A DNA stretch of 34,898 bases from Candidatus Merdivicinus faecavium (GTDB lineage Bacteria; Bacillota; Clostridia; Oscillospirales; Ruminococcaceae): contig DVKD01000002.1 of assembly GCA_018716285.1 (NCBI GenBank), positions 1 to 34,898 on the forward strand. Reading direction: 5' to 3'. This document shows, in pieces, positions 6,066 through 14,129 of the stretch. The position numbers were made by a program, and so were the translations under genes. The notes beneath the pieces were generated by a model, which saw nothing but the letters and a program-made list of their open reading frames with translations, made no database searches and was not told the origin of the DNA. The stretch's first letter is position 1, and each line of letters starts with the position of its first letter.

Positions 6066-6986
6066 ATGAAGTTTCTGAAACGGGCTGCCGCGATGCTGAC
6101 GGCCTGCGCGCTGACGGCCGGCCTCCTGTCCGGCTGCGGGACTGAGCGCATCGACCCTGCGACCATCGAGTACATCCAGTTCGAACAGCCCGAAGAGGGG
6201 CAGGATATTGCCATCCTGGACACCACGATGGGTGAGATCACGGTCCTGCTCTACACCGACGAGGTCCCTGAGCTGGTGCAGAATTTTAAGGACCTGGCCG
6301 GGCAGGGCTTTTACGACGGCCAGGTCATCTTCCACGTCCAGCCGAGTCTCGGCATCGTCGCGGCCGGCAGCTCCACTCCGGACGGCAACGGCGGCGACTC
6401 CAACACCGGCAAGCCGATCCGGGCGGAGTATTCCAACAACCTCTGGCCCTTTACCGGCTCTGTTTCAATGATCTGCTACGAGGCGGGCGCGCTCTGGAAC
6501 AAGGATTACTACTGTGACTCCCGCTTCTTCTTCCTGGGCGAGACGGAGGTCACCCAGGACGTCGTCGATGAGATGACCCAGTACAATTTCCCCGCCATGA
6601 TGAAAAACGCCTTTGTCGACTACGGCGGCGTGCCGCAGTTTGGCCGCTACCACAGCGTTTTCGGCAAGATCATCGACGGGATGGAGGTCGTTGAGGCGAT
6701 CCTCGGCCTGGAGCTCACCTACGAGTCGGTCGACCCCACCGATCCCGAAGTCTCCGGCACCCAGGAGCAGCTCAACAATAACCGCCCGGTAGAGGACGTC
6801 GTCATCAATTCGGTCACCCTCTCGACCTTCCATGCGGAGGATTACCCGGAGCTCGACAACACCCCGACCCAGGAGGAACTCGACGATCTCATCTTCCGCA
6901 GCGCCCAGGAGCAGGCTGAAATCGACGCCGCGCTCACCGGGGAGCCTGTCTCTGAGGTTTCCGCATCCTCCGAAGCTTCCGAATAA
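6066..6986 (+). CDS. Cyclophilin-fold lipoprotein with degenerate active site
   Basis: A 306-aa lipoprotein. The signal peptide MKFLKRAAAMLTACALTAGL ends in the lipobox LSGC, so C24 would be lipidated and the protein held outside the membrane. The cyclophilin frame is clear (GEITVLLYTDEVPELVQNF, GFYDGQVIFH, VFGKIIDGMEVVEAI). However, the catalytic FHR is FHV, the MIQGGDP loop is IVAAGSS, and NGSQFFI is CDSRFFF. It is therefore probably not an active isomerase and may act as a binding or chaperone module. ATG 6066 gives a perfect signal peptide; GAAAGG lies 12 nt upstream, and TTG 6063 is an alternative. It is first of three consecutive cyclophilin genes. Confidence 0.82.
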   Translation: MKFLKRAAAMLTACALTAGLLSGCGTERIDPATIEYIQFEQPEEGQDIAILDTTMGEITVLLYTDEVPELVQNFKDLAGQGFYDGQVIFHVQPSLGIVAAGSSTPDGNGGDSNTGKPIRAEYSNNLWPFTGSVSMICYEAGALWNKDYYCDSRFFFLGETEVTQDVVDEMTQYNFPAMMKNAFVDYGGVPQFGRYHSVFGKIIDGMEVVEAILGLELTYESVDPTDPEVSGTQEQLNNNRPVEDVVINSVTLSTFHAEDYPELDNTPTQEELDDLIFRSAQEQAEIDAALTGEPVSEVSASSEASE

Positions 6987-7007
6987 ATTGCAGAAAGGAC
7001 GACTCCT

Positions 7008-7616
<609 letters not shown>

Positions 7617-7617
7617 A

Positions 7618-7664
7618 AGCGGAAAAAGGCTCCGGGACGCTGCGCGCCGCGGGGCTTTTCCGCT
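7618..7664 (+). other. Strong hairpin between two cyclophilin genes
   Basis: AGCGGAAAA (7618-7626) pairs with TTTTCCGCT (7656-7664), with further inner pairs GCTCC/GGGGC. It starts 2 nt after the stop codon of the cytosolic isomerase and no T run follows. It is better read as an mRNA stabiliser or processing site than as a terminator. Confidence 0.5.
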
Positions 7665-7681
7665 GCGAAAGGATGAATAGC

Positions 7682-8545
7682 ATGAGAATACTCAGAAAAT
7701 GCGCGGCCCTGCTGGCTGCGGCCGCCCTCTGCGCCGGGACGCTGTCCGGCTGCAGCGGGGAGGCGGAATACCGCCAGTTTGCGGTGGGGGAGGACGGCTC
7801 CGTCACCGCTGTGACCGCGTATGAGGGGCTGCCGGTGGCGGTCATCGAGGTGGAGGGCTACGGCACCATCCGGGCCGTCCTCTTTGAGGAGGACGCGCCC
7901 AAGACGGTCGAGAACTTCATCACCCACGCCGAGGAGGGCTACTACGACGGCCTCACCTTCCACCGCATCATCGACGACTTCATGATCCAGGGCGGCGACC
8001 CTGCCGGCGACGGCACCGGCGGCGAGAGCATCTGGGGCGGCACCTTTGAGGACGAGTTTACCGACAACCTCTGGAACTTCCGCGGCGCCCTTTCGATGGC
8101 AAACAGCGGGAAGGATTCCAACGGCAGCCAGTTCTTCATCGTGCAGGCCTCGGATACCGAGAGTATGACCGACGCGTATTTTGAAAGCATCGAGGAGGAG
8201 AACGGCAAATCGGTCAATGAGAAGGTGGAGGACCAGCTGGCGGTTTATGAGATGTACGGCTACAGCGGCAGCCAGCTCGACCAGATCGAGAGCCTCTTAA
8301 GGCAGCAGTACGAAAACGCGAACAAGGGCGAGACCAGCTTTCCCGACGAGGTGAAGGAATTTTACCGCCAGACCGGCGGCACCCCCTGGCTCGACAAGAT
8401 GCACACCGTCTTCGGCCAGGTGATCGAGGGCATGGACGTCGTCGACGCCATAGCTTCCGCCCCCATGGAGGACGCCGACAGCGGCATCCCCGTCGATGAG
8501 GTGGTCATTTCCAGCGTGACCATTGAGCATCCGGCGGGGGAATAG
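7682..8545 (+). CDS. Cyclophilin-type peptidyl-prolyl isomerase, lipoprotein
   Basis: A 287-aa lipoprotein. The signal peptide [20 protein letters not shown] ends in lipobox LSGC (C24). The catalytic motifs are intact: [35 protein letters not shown] and [17 protein letters not shown] charged insertion of about 60 residues ([17 protein letters not shown] to FPDEVKEFY) separates the SQFFI box from the Trp box, much longer than in the neighbouring paralogue. It would fold secreted or membrane proteins at the cell surface. I chose ATG 7682, 9 nt after GAAAGG; the in-frame ATG at 7673 abuts the Shine-Dalgarno sequence. Confidence 0.92.
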   Translation: MRILRKCAALLAAAALCAGTLSGCSGEAEYRQFAVGEDGSVTAVTAYEGLPVAVIEVEGYGTIRAVLFEEDAPKTVENFITHAEEGYYDGLTFHRIIDDFMIQGGDPAGDGTGGESIWGGTFEDEFTDNLWNFRGALSMANSGKDSNGSQFFIVQASDTESMTDAYFESIEEENGKSVNEKVEDQLAVYEMYGYSGSQLDQIESLLRQQYENANKGETSFPDEVKEFYRQTGGTPWLDKMHTVFGQVIEGMDVVDAIASAPMEDADSGIPVDEVVISSVTIEHPAGE

Positions 8546-8599
8546 GGACCTCTGTTTTGTAAAAATTTGAATTCTGTCAGAAAATTCACAAATTGCCTA

Positions 8600-8628
8600 T
8601 TGATTTTTTGCCAGAAAAGCCGTATGAT
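8600..8628 (+). promoter_or_regulatory. Sigma-A promoter of pckG
   Basis: TTGATT (8600-8605), a 17-bp spacer, then TATGAT (8623-8628). The predicted start is near 8635, leaving a leader of about 64 nt. Confidence 0.75.
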
Positions 8629-8642
8629 GGTAAATGGAGGAG

Positions 8643-8662
8643 ATCGCGAGATTCCTCGTGAT
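8643..8662 (+). promoter_or_regulatory. Leader hairpin upstream of pckG
   Basis: ATCGCGAG (8643-8650) pairs with CTCGTGAT (8655-8662) around the loop ATTC, followed by TTT. It sits between the predicted start of transcription and the ribosome binding site AAAGGGG (8684-8690). It may be a weak attenuator or a stability element. Confidence 0.4.
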
Positions 8663-8698
8663 TTTCTGTATGTCAGTAAAATGAAAGGGGAAAGAATA

Positions 8699-10489
8699 AT
8701 GCTTACGAACAACAAAAATGTTCTGGCTTGGGTCGACGAGATGGTCGCCCTCTGCAAACCCGCGAAGGTCGTTTGGATCGACGGCTCCGACGAGCAGCTC
8801 CAGGCGCTCCGTGAAGAGGCTGTTTCCACCGGCGAAATGATGTGGCTCAACCAGGAGAAGCTGCCGGGCTGCATGTACCACCGCACCGCTGTGAACGACG
8901 TTGCCCGCGTCGAGGATAGAACCTTTATCTGCTCCACCAAAAAAGAGGATGCAGGCCCCACCAACAACTGGAAATCCCCCCAGGAGATGCACGGTCTCCT
9001 GACCCCCATGTACTACGGCGTCATGGAGGGCAAGACCATGTACGTTATCCCGTACTCGATGGGCCCCATCGGCTCCAAGATGTCCAAGGTCGGCGTGGAA
9101 GTCACCGACTCCATCTACGTCGTCCTGAACATGGACATCATGACCCGTGTCGGTAAGCGCGCCTTTGAGCAGCTCGGCGACGAGTCCAACGACTTCGTCC
9201 GCGGCCTGCACGCCAAGGCGGACCTCGACGACAAGAAGCGCTACATCGTCCACTTCCCGGAGGAGAACTCCATCTGCTCCATTAACTCCGGCTACGGCGG
9301 AAACGTTCTGCTGGGCAAGAAGTGCTTCGCGCTGCGCATCGCCTCCTACCAGGGCAAGAACGAGGGCTGGATGGCCGAGCATATGCTCATCCTCGGCATC
9401 GAGAATCCCCAGGGCGAGACCAAGTACGTCTGCGCTGCCTTCCCCTCTGCCTGCGGCAAGACCAACCTGGCCATGCTCATCCCGCCGGAAGTTTACGCGA
9501 AGCAGGGCTACAAGGTCTGGACCGTCGGCGACGACATCGCCTGGCTCCGTCAGGGCGACGATGGCCGTCTCTGGGCGATCAACCCTGAAAACGGCTTCTT
9601 CGGCGTTGCGCCCGGCACCAACCTCAAGTCCAACCCCAACGCCCTCCACACCACCGAGAAGGGCACCATCTTCACCAACGTTGCTCTGAACAACGACACC
9701 AACACCGTCTGGTGGGAAGGCCTCGACAAGAATCCGCCCGTCAACGCCACCGAGTGGAAGGGCGCCAAGGTCAACGGCCCCGAGTACATTGCCGCCGGCA
9801 ACAAGCTCGCGCATCCCAACTCCCGGTTTACCGCTCCCGCCAAGAACTGCCCCTGCGTCAGCCCCGAGTTTGACAATCCCCAGGGTGTCCCGATCTCCGC
9901 GATCATCTTCGGCGGCCGCCGCGCCAAGACCGCTCCGCTGGTCTACCAGTCCTTTGACTGGAAGCACGGCACCTTCGTCGGCTCCATCATGGCTTCCGAG
10001 ACCACCGCTGCCGCTGCCGGCGCCGTCGGCGTCGTCCGCCGCGACCCGATGGCGATGCTGCCCTTCTGCGGCTACAACATGGGCGACTACTGGCAGCACT
10101 GGCTCGACATGGGCGAGAAGCTGGGCGACAAGGCTCCCAAGATCTTCAACGTCAACTGGTTCCGCACCGATGACGAAGGCCACTTCATCTGGCCCGGCTT
10201 CGGCGACAACATGCGCGTCCTGATGTGGATCCTCGACCGCTGCGAGGGCAAAGCTGACGCCGTCGAGACCCCCATCGGCTACGAGCCCAAGCCCGAGGAC
10301 ATCAACATCGAGGGCCTGGACATCACCGTCGACACCATCAAGGACCTCCTCAGCGTCGACAAGGAGTCCTGGATGGACGACATCACCCATGAGGGCACCG
10401 GCATCGAGGCCTTCTACGCCAAGTTCGGCGACAAGCTGCCCTGCGAGATGCGCAAGCAGCTCGACGCCCTCAAGGCCCGCCTCGCGTAA
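8699..10489 (+). CDS. pckG: Phosphoenolpyruvate carboxykinase (GTP)
   Basis: It interconverts oxaloacetate plus GTP with PEP, CO2 and GDP. In anaerobes it may run toward oxaloacetate as well as in gluconeogenesis. The 596-aa protein has the GTP-class length and motifs: the P-loop FPSACGKTN (248-256), the metal/kinase-2 segment VGDDIAWL, NPENGFFGVAPGTN and IIFGGRR. ATG 8699 was chosen because AAAGGGG lies 8 nt upstream and MLTNNKNVLAWVDEM fits the family start. The open frame extends 44 codons further upstream, but that part overlaps the promoter. Its third positions are strongly biased to C, as expected for a highly expressed gene. Confidence 0.96.
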   Translation: MLTNNKNVLAWVDEMVALCKPAKVVWIDGSDEQLQALREEAVSTGEMMWLNQEKLPGCMYHRTAVNDVARVEDRTFICSTKKEDAGPTNNWKSPQEMHGLLTPMYYGVMEGKTMYVIPYSMGPIGSKMSKVGVEVTDSIYVVLNMDIMTRVGKRAFEQLGDESNDFVRGLHAKADLDDKKRYIVHFPEENSICSINSGYGGNVLLGKKCFALRIASYQGKNEGWMAEHMLILGIENPQGETKYVCAAFPSACGKTNLAMLIPPEVYAKQGYKVWTVGDDIAWLRQGDDGRLWAINPENGFFGVAPGTNLKSNPNALHTTEKGTIFTNVALNNDTNTVWWEGLDKNPPVNATEWKGAKVNGPEYIAAGNKLAHPNSRFTAPAKNCPCVSPEFDNPQGVPISAIIFGGRRAKTAPLVYQSFDWKHGTFVGSIMASETTAAAAGAVGVVRRDPMAMLPFCGYNMGDYWQHWLDMGEKLGDKAPKIFNVNWFRTDDEGHFIWPGFGDNMRVLMWILDRCEGKADAVETPIGYEPKPEDINIEGLDITVDTIKDLLSVDKESWMDDITHEGTGIEAFYAKFGDKLPCEMRKQLDALKARLA

Positions 10490-10508
10490 GCGAATCTTCC
10501 CCGCATAT

Positions 10509-10537
10509 AACGGCATGGCCCATCCGGCCATGCCGTT
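10509..10537 (+). terminator. Rho-independent terminator of pckG
   Basis: AACGGCATGGCC (10509-10520) and GGCCATGCCGTT (10526-10537) form a perfect 12-bp stem with loop CATCC, 20 nt after the pckG stop. The T run is short. Confidence 0.75.
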
Positions 10538-10542
10538 TGCCA

Positions 10543-10704
10543 TAGAGCGTGTTTGAAAACCAGCTGCTTGGTGAAAATGGCGAAGAGCGCACCTGTTGCA
10601 GCACTTTCTTCCCAAAAAATACGAGTTTTTCAGTCAAACCCGGCCGGAAAAGTTTCGTTTATGCTTTTCCGGCCGTCGGTTTGACGGTTTTCAAACACGC
10701 TCTA
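10543..10704. repeat. MITE-like element with 19-bp perfect terminal inverted repeats
   Basis: TAGAGCGTGTTTGAAAACC (10543-10561) is exactly repeated in inverse at 10686-10704. A second, nested inverted repeat lies inside the right half: GTCAAACC-CGGCCGGAAAAG (10633-10652) against CTTTTCCGGCCG-tc-GGTTTGAC (10664-10685). The outer TA at each end could be a 2-bp target duplication, leaving 17-bp inverted repeats. The 162-bp element has no coding potential of its own, so it would need a transposase in trans. It sits in the pckG/AKR intergenic space, after the pckG terminator. It is a candidate non-autonomous transposable element; the parent family is not identified. Confidence 0.7.
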
Positions 10705-10743
10705 GGACGCAGAGTTGTTTCCGCCCGGAAAGGAGCTACCGCC

Positions 10744-11739
10744 ATGTACACCCCCTCTGAAACCCGTTATGACCGCGATTTTTACCGCCGCTGCGGACAA
10801 AGCGGCCTGATGCTGCCCGCCGTCTCCCTCGGCCTCTGGCACAACTTCGGCGCGACCGGCGTCTACGGGAATATGAAGCAGATGTGCCTCACTGCCTTTG
10901 ACTGCGGGATCACCCATTTCGACCTCGCCAACAACTACGGCCCCGAGCCGGGCGACGCGGAGCGGAGCTTCGGCCGCATCCTCCGCGAGGAGATGGGCGC
11001 CTACCGCGATGAGCTTGTCATCAGCACCAAAGCGGGATTCGATATGTGGCCCGGGCCTTACGGCAACTGGGGCTCCCGCAAGTACCTGCTCGCGAGCCTC
11101 GACCAGAGCCTTGCGCGGCTCGGCCTGCCCTATGTCGATATTTTCTACCACCACCGGATGGACCCGGACACCCCGCTTGAGGAGACAATGGGCGCCCTCG
11201 CCAGCGCGGTGCAGAGCGGCAAGGCCCTCTACGTCGGGCTCTCCAACTACGACGGCCCGACGATGGAGAAGGCCGCCGCTATCTTAAGCGAGCTCCATTG
11301 CCCCTTTGTCATCAACCAGAACCGCTATTCGATCTTCGACCGCACCATCGAGAAAAACGGCCTGAAAGAAACGGCTGCCCGGCTCGGCAAGGGGATCATC
11401 ACCTTCAGCTCCCTCGAGCAGGGGATGCTCTCCGACCGGTACCTAAACGGCATCCCGGCCGACAGCCGCATCCGCACCGACGGCCGCTTCCTGAAGGAAA
11501 GCGCCCTCACCCCCGAGCGGCTCGGGCAGATCCGGGCGCTGAACGCGATCGCCGCCCAGCGCGGCCAGACTCTCGCCCAGATGGCTTTGAACTGGGTTTC
11601 CCGGGACAGCGCGGTGGTGAGCACCATCGTCGGCGCTTCCCGGCCCGAGCAGATCCGCGAAAACGCCCTGTCGGTCCCGGCCGCGCCCTTCACCGAGGAG
11701 GAGCTTGCCGCCATCGACCGCATTGTGCTCGGCGCGTAA
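10744..11739 (+). CDS. Aldo/keto reductase, GpR/YghZ type (L-glyceraldehyde 3-phosphate reductase-like)
   Basis: A 331-aa NADPH-dependent (beta/alpha)8 reductase. The catalytic tetrad is visible: D60 and Y65 in HFDLANNYG, K96 in STKAGFDMWPGPYG, and the His of FYHHR (about 137). The segments SLGLWHNFG, SRKYLLASLDQSL, VQSGKALYVG and QRGQTLAQMALNWV closely follow E. coli YghZ. That enzyme reduces L-glyceraldehyde 3-phosphate and methylglyoxal, so a detoxifying role is likely but the substrate is inferred. ATG 10744 has AAGGAG 8 nt upstream. An in-frame extension upstream runs through the MITE-like element and is not credible. No clear promoter was seen; the element may contribute one. Confidence 0.9.
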   Translation: MYTPSETRYDRDFYRRCGQSGLMLPAVSLGLWHNFGATGVYGNMKQMCLTAFDCGITHFDLANNYGPEPGDAERSFGRILREEMGAYRDELVISTKAGFDMWPGPYGNWGSRKYLLASLDQSLARLGLPYVDIFYHHRMDPDTPLEETMGALASAVQSGKALYVGLSNYDGPTMEKAAAILSELHCPFVINQNRYSIFDRTIEKNGLKETAARLGKGIITFSSLEQGMLSDRYLNGIPADSRIRTDGRFLKESALTPERLGQIRALNAIAAQRGQTLAQMALNWVSRDSAVVSTIVGASRPEQIRENALSVPAAPFTEEELAAIDRIVLGA

Positions 11740-11753
11740 CAGCCAGCCGCCGG

Positions 11754-11797
11754 CTTCCCGGGAAAGGTCGAATTTTCCGGGAAGTTCTTCTTTTTTC
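11754..11797 (+). terminator. Rho-independent terminator of the aldo/keto reductase gene
   Basis: CTTCCCGGGAAA (11754-11765) pairs with TTTTCCGGGAAG (11773-11784), with one G-T pair and a 7-nt loop. It is followed by TTCTTCTTTTTTC. Confidence 0.85.
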
Positions 11798-11833
11798 GGA
11801 TTATAGCAGGATATTTTACATTTTATACACGAC

Positions 11834-11862
11834 TTTCCAAACAAAATGGGATACAATATTAT
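11834..11862 (+). promoter_or_regulatory. Probable promoter of the DUF5685 operon
   Basis: TTTCCA (11834-11839), a 17-bp spacer, then TATTAT (11857-11862), in an AT-rich stretch right after the terminator of the previous gene. TACAAT at 11852-11857 is an alternative -10 without a good -35. Confidence 0.55.
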
Positions 11863-11889
11863 CGTACACCAAATGAGGAGCGTTTGCGG

Positions 11890-12783
11890 ATGTTCGGCTA
11901 TATCAAGCCCTTTAAGCCGGAACTCAAGGTAAGGGAGTTCGACACCTATCAGGCCTTTTACTGCGGTTTATGCCGCCAGCTCGGCGAGGCGTTCGGCCCC
12001 TTTGCCAAGCTGACTCTGAGCTACGACTTCACCTTCCTCGCGATGGCGGCAGCCGGACTGCGGAAGGACTTTGCCGGCTTCGGCAAGGCCCGCTGCATGG
12101 CTAACCCTCTGAAAAAGAAGACCTGCGCCGTCCCCTGCGCCGACCTTTCCTTTACGGCCAGCTGCGCGATGATCCTCTTTTACCACAAGCTGCGGGACAA
12201 CCTCGCCGACTCCTCCTTCTGGAAGCGGCTGCTCTACTACCCGATCCTGCCCTTCGCGGCGTCTGCCCGCAAAAAGGCGATGGCCCGCTTCCCGGAGGTC
12301 GATCCCATCTTTTCCAAGATGATGGCGGAGCAGGCGGCCCTCGAGGGGGACAAGGCCGACAGCATCGACCGCGCCGCCGAGCCCACCGCCGCCGCGATGG
12401 GCGCGATGCTCGCCCTCCTGGCGGAGGATGAGATTCAAAAACGCGTGCTGTCCCGTTTCGGGTACCTGATCGGCCGCTGGGTCTACCTGATGGACGCCCT
12501 CGACGATCTGGAGGAGGATCAGAAATCCGGCGGTTACAACGCCTTTCTGCTCAAGTTCGGGGGGGACGCGCCGGAGAGCGCGGACCTTGCCGAAATCCGC
12601 CGCTACGGGATGGGCGTTTTGAACGTCACCGTGGCCGAGCTGGGGGCGGCCTATGAGCTGCTCGAGTGGCAGCGCTATAAGGAGATCCTCGACAACATCA
12701 TCTATCTCGGCCTTCCCCGCGCGGCGCGGGAGATCCTCGCCAAAACAGGCGGGAAGGAAGGCCCGGACGCGGCGCAGCTCTGA
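11890..12783 (+). CDS. DUF5685 family protein
   Basis: A 297-aa protein of unknown function. The N-terminus MFGYIKPFKPELKVREFDTY followed by FYCGLCRQLG (C25, C28) is the family signature. A second cysteine group follows (ARCMANPLKKKTC...C...SC). An acidic motif YLMDALDDLEEDQKSGGYN (about 199-217) recalls Asp-rich motifs of helical prenyl-type folds, but that is only a resemblance. Helices without a signal peptide suggest a cytosolic or peripheral protein. ATG 11890 lies 9 nt after GAGGAG and fits the family start; TTG 11884 is too close to it. The J-domain gene follows after 54 nt in the same operon. Confidence 0.82.
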   Translation: MFGYIKPFKPELKVREFDTYQAFYCGLCRQLGEAFGPFAKLTLSYDFTFLAMAAAGLRKDFAGFGKARCMANPLKKKTCAVPCADLSFTASCAMILFYHKLRDNLADSSFWKRLLYYPILPFAASARKKAMARFPEVDPIFSKMMAEQAALEGDKADSIDRAAEPTAAAMGAMLALLAEDEIQKRVLSRFGYLIGRWVYLMDALDDLEEDQKSGGYNAFLLKFGGDAPESADLAEIRRYGMGVLNVTVAELGAAYELLEWQRYKEILDNIIYLGLPRAAREILAKTGGKEGPDAAQL

Positions 12784-12837
12784 CGGCAGAGCCGCCGCAG
12801 CAAATCAATTTGTGCCGTAATAGGAATGGAGGCAGCA

Positions 12838-13494
12838 ATGGCAGTCACAGATCCCTACAAGGTTCTCGGAGTTTCCCCAAATGCAAGCGAGGAGGAGGTC
12901 AAATCCGCCTACCGCCAGCTTGCCAAAAAGTACCACCCCGACAATTACGCCGACAGCCCCCTCGCCGACCTTGCCAACGAAAAGATGCAGGAGATCAATG
13001 AGGCCTACGATATGGTCATCAACCGGCTCCGGGCAAACGGCGGGAATCAGCAGGCCGGCCAGCAGGGCTATGCGGGCAATACCGCCTACGGACAGCAGGC
13101 CGGCGCATCCTCGCGGCAGAGCGATATCCGCCGTCTCATCCAGCAGAACCGTCTCGTCGAGGCGGAGGAATTGCTCGACGGGATGCCGGTGCGCAGCCGG
13201 GACGGGGAGTGGTATTTCCTCAAAGGGAGCATCTTTTTCCAGCGCGGCTGGCTCGATGACGCGATGAACCATTTCTCGACCGCCTGCCGCCTAAGCCCCA
13301 ACAACCCCGAATACCGCGCCGCCATGAACCGGATGATGTGGCAGCAGCAGGGGAATATGGGCTCGCCCAACGGCTCCTACCGCACCAATAACGACATGAA
13401 CGGCATGAATACCGCCTGCAACTGCTGCGGCAACCTCATCTGCGCCGACTGCTGCTGCGAGTGCATGGGCGGCGACCTGATCGCCTGCTGCTAG
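12838..13494 (+). CDS. J-domain protein with C-terminal cysteine string
   Basis: This 218-aa protein starts with a J domain (residues about 4-70) containing the HPD tripeptide (33-35) that stimulates DnaK ATPase. A Gln/Gly-rich linker follows. Residues about 98-180 contain a TPR-like helical pair (LIQQNRLVEAEELLDGM, FFQRGWLDDAMNHF) and an Asn/Met-rich stretch. The last 25 residues (194-218) hold ten cysteines in the clusters CNCC, CCCEC and a terminal CC. It lacks the DnaJ zinc-finger (CxxCxGxG) pattern, so it is not a canonical DnaJ. The cysteine tail could bind metal or be acylated at the membrane. GGAGG lies 5 nt before ATG 12838. It precedes a membrane protein gene by 11 nt. Confidence 0.88.
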   Translation: MAVTDPYKVLGVSPNASEEEVKSAYRQLAKKYHPDNYADSPLADLANEKMQEINEAYDMVINRLRANGGNQQAGQQGYAGNTAYGQQAGASSRQSDIRRLIQQNRLVEAEELLDGMPVRSRDGEWYFLKGSIFFQRGWLDDAMNHFSTACRLSPNNPEYRAAMNRMMWQQQGNMGSPNGSYRTNNDMNGMNTACNCCGNLICADCCCECMGGDLIACC

Positions 13495-13505
13495 GAGGGA
13501 GAGGT

Positions 13506-14045
13506 TTGAAAAAGACCAACCGCATCGCCCTGGGCGGCATCATGGCCGCCCTGAGCGTCGTCTGCATGCTGCTGACCGGCGTGATCCCGATGGCGGATTT
13601 TACCCTTCCGGCCCTGGCGGGGCTGCTGCTGGTTCCCATTGTGGTGGAGGCCGGCTATAAGGCGGCATGGACCGCATACGCGGCCGTTTCCATCCTCTCG
13701 CTGCTGGTCGCGCCCAGCAAGGAATGCGCCCTCTTTTACGTCGCCTTTTTCGGCTTTTACCCCATCGTCAAATCCCTGATCGAGGGGCTCAAAAGCCGCC
13801 CCCTGCAATGGGTGCTCAAATTTGCCCTCTTTAACCTCTGCGCGGCGGTGATCCTGCTTCTGGCCCTCTTCCTGTTCAGCTTCCCCGGCTACCGGGAGAT
13901 GCTCGAGGAGGCCTGGTGGCTGCTTGCGGGGGGCTGGCTCTTTTTAAATGCCGTCTTCCTTATCATCGACGTCGCCTTTACCCAGATCATCAGCGCCTAT
14001 CTGCGCTGGTTCCGCCCCAAATATATTCTGAAAATATTCAAATAG
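13506..14045 (+). CDS. Multi-pass membrane protein, ECF S-component-like
   Basis: A 179-aa hydrophobic protein with about five to six membrane segments. A short basic start (MKKTNRIALGG) precedes IMAALSVVCMLLTGVIP, a pattern shared with small ECF transporter S components. The segment FYVAFFGFYPIVKSLIEGL follows, and the protein ends in a basic tail (RWFRPKYILKIFK). No substrate motif is recognisable, so the transport role is tentative. The start codon is TTG 13506, with AGGAGG 7 nt upstream overlapping the stop codon of the J-domain gene. This tight coupling indicates co-translation. A strong terminator ends the operon at 14077-14109. Confidence 0.7.
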   Translation: MKKTNRIALGGIMAALSVVCMLLTGVIPMADFTLPALAGLLLVPIVVEAGYKAAWTAYAAVSILSLLVAPSKECALFYVAFFGFYPIVKSLIEGLKSRPLQWVLKFALFNLCAAVILLLALFLFSFPGYREMLEEAWWLLAGGWLFLNAVFLIIDVAFTQIISAYLRWFRPKYILKIFK

Positions 14046-14076
14046 CCGCCTGAGACGGAAAGCTTTTTCAGCCAGC

Positions 14077-14109
14077 GCCCGGCCGCCTTCGGCGGTGCGG
14101 GCATTTTTT
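14077..14109 (+). terminator. Rho-independent terminator of the DUF5685 operon
   Basis: GCCCGGCCGCC pairs with GGCGGTGCGGGC around the loop TTC, with small internal mismatches, followed by ATTTTTT (14103-14109). Confidence 0.85.
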
Positions 14110-14129
14110 GATTTGAAGGAGGATGTGTT

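Noticed and set aside
8597-10615. Very long open frame antisense to pckG (672 codons).
   Set aside because: It mirrors the third-position C bias of pckG and its protein is low-complexity Val/Gly/Asp/Leu-rich without family motifs.
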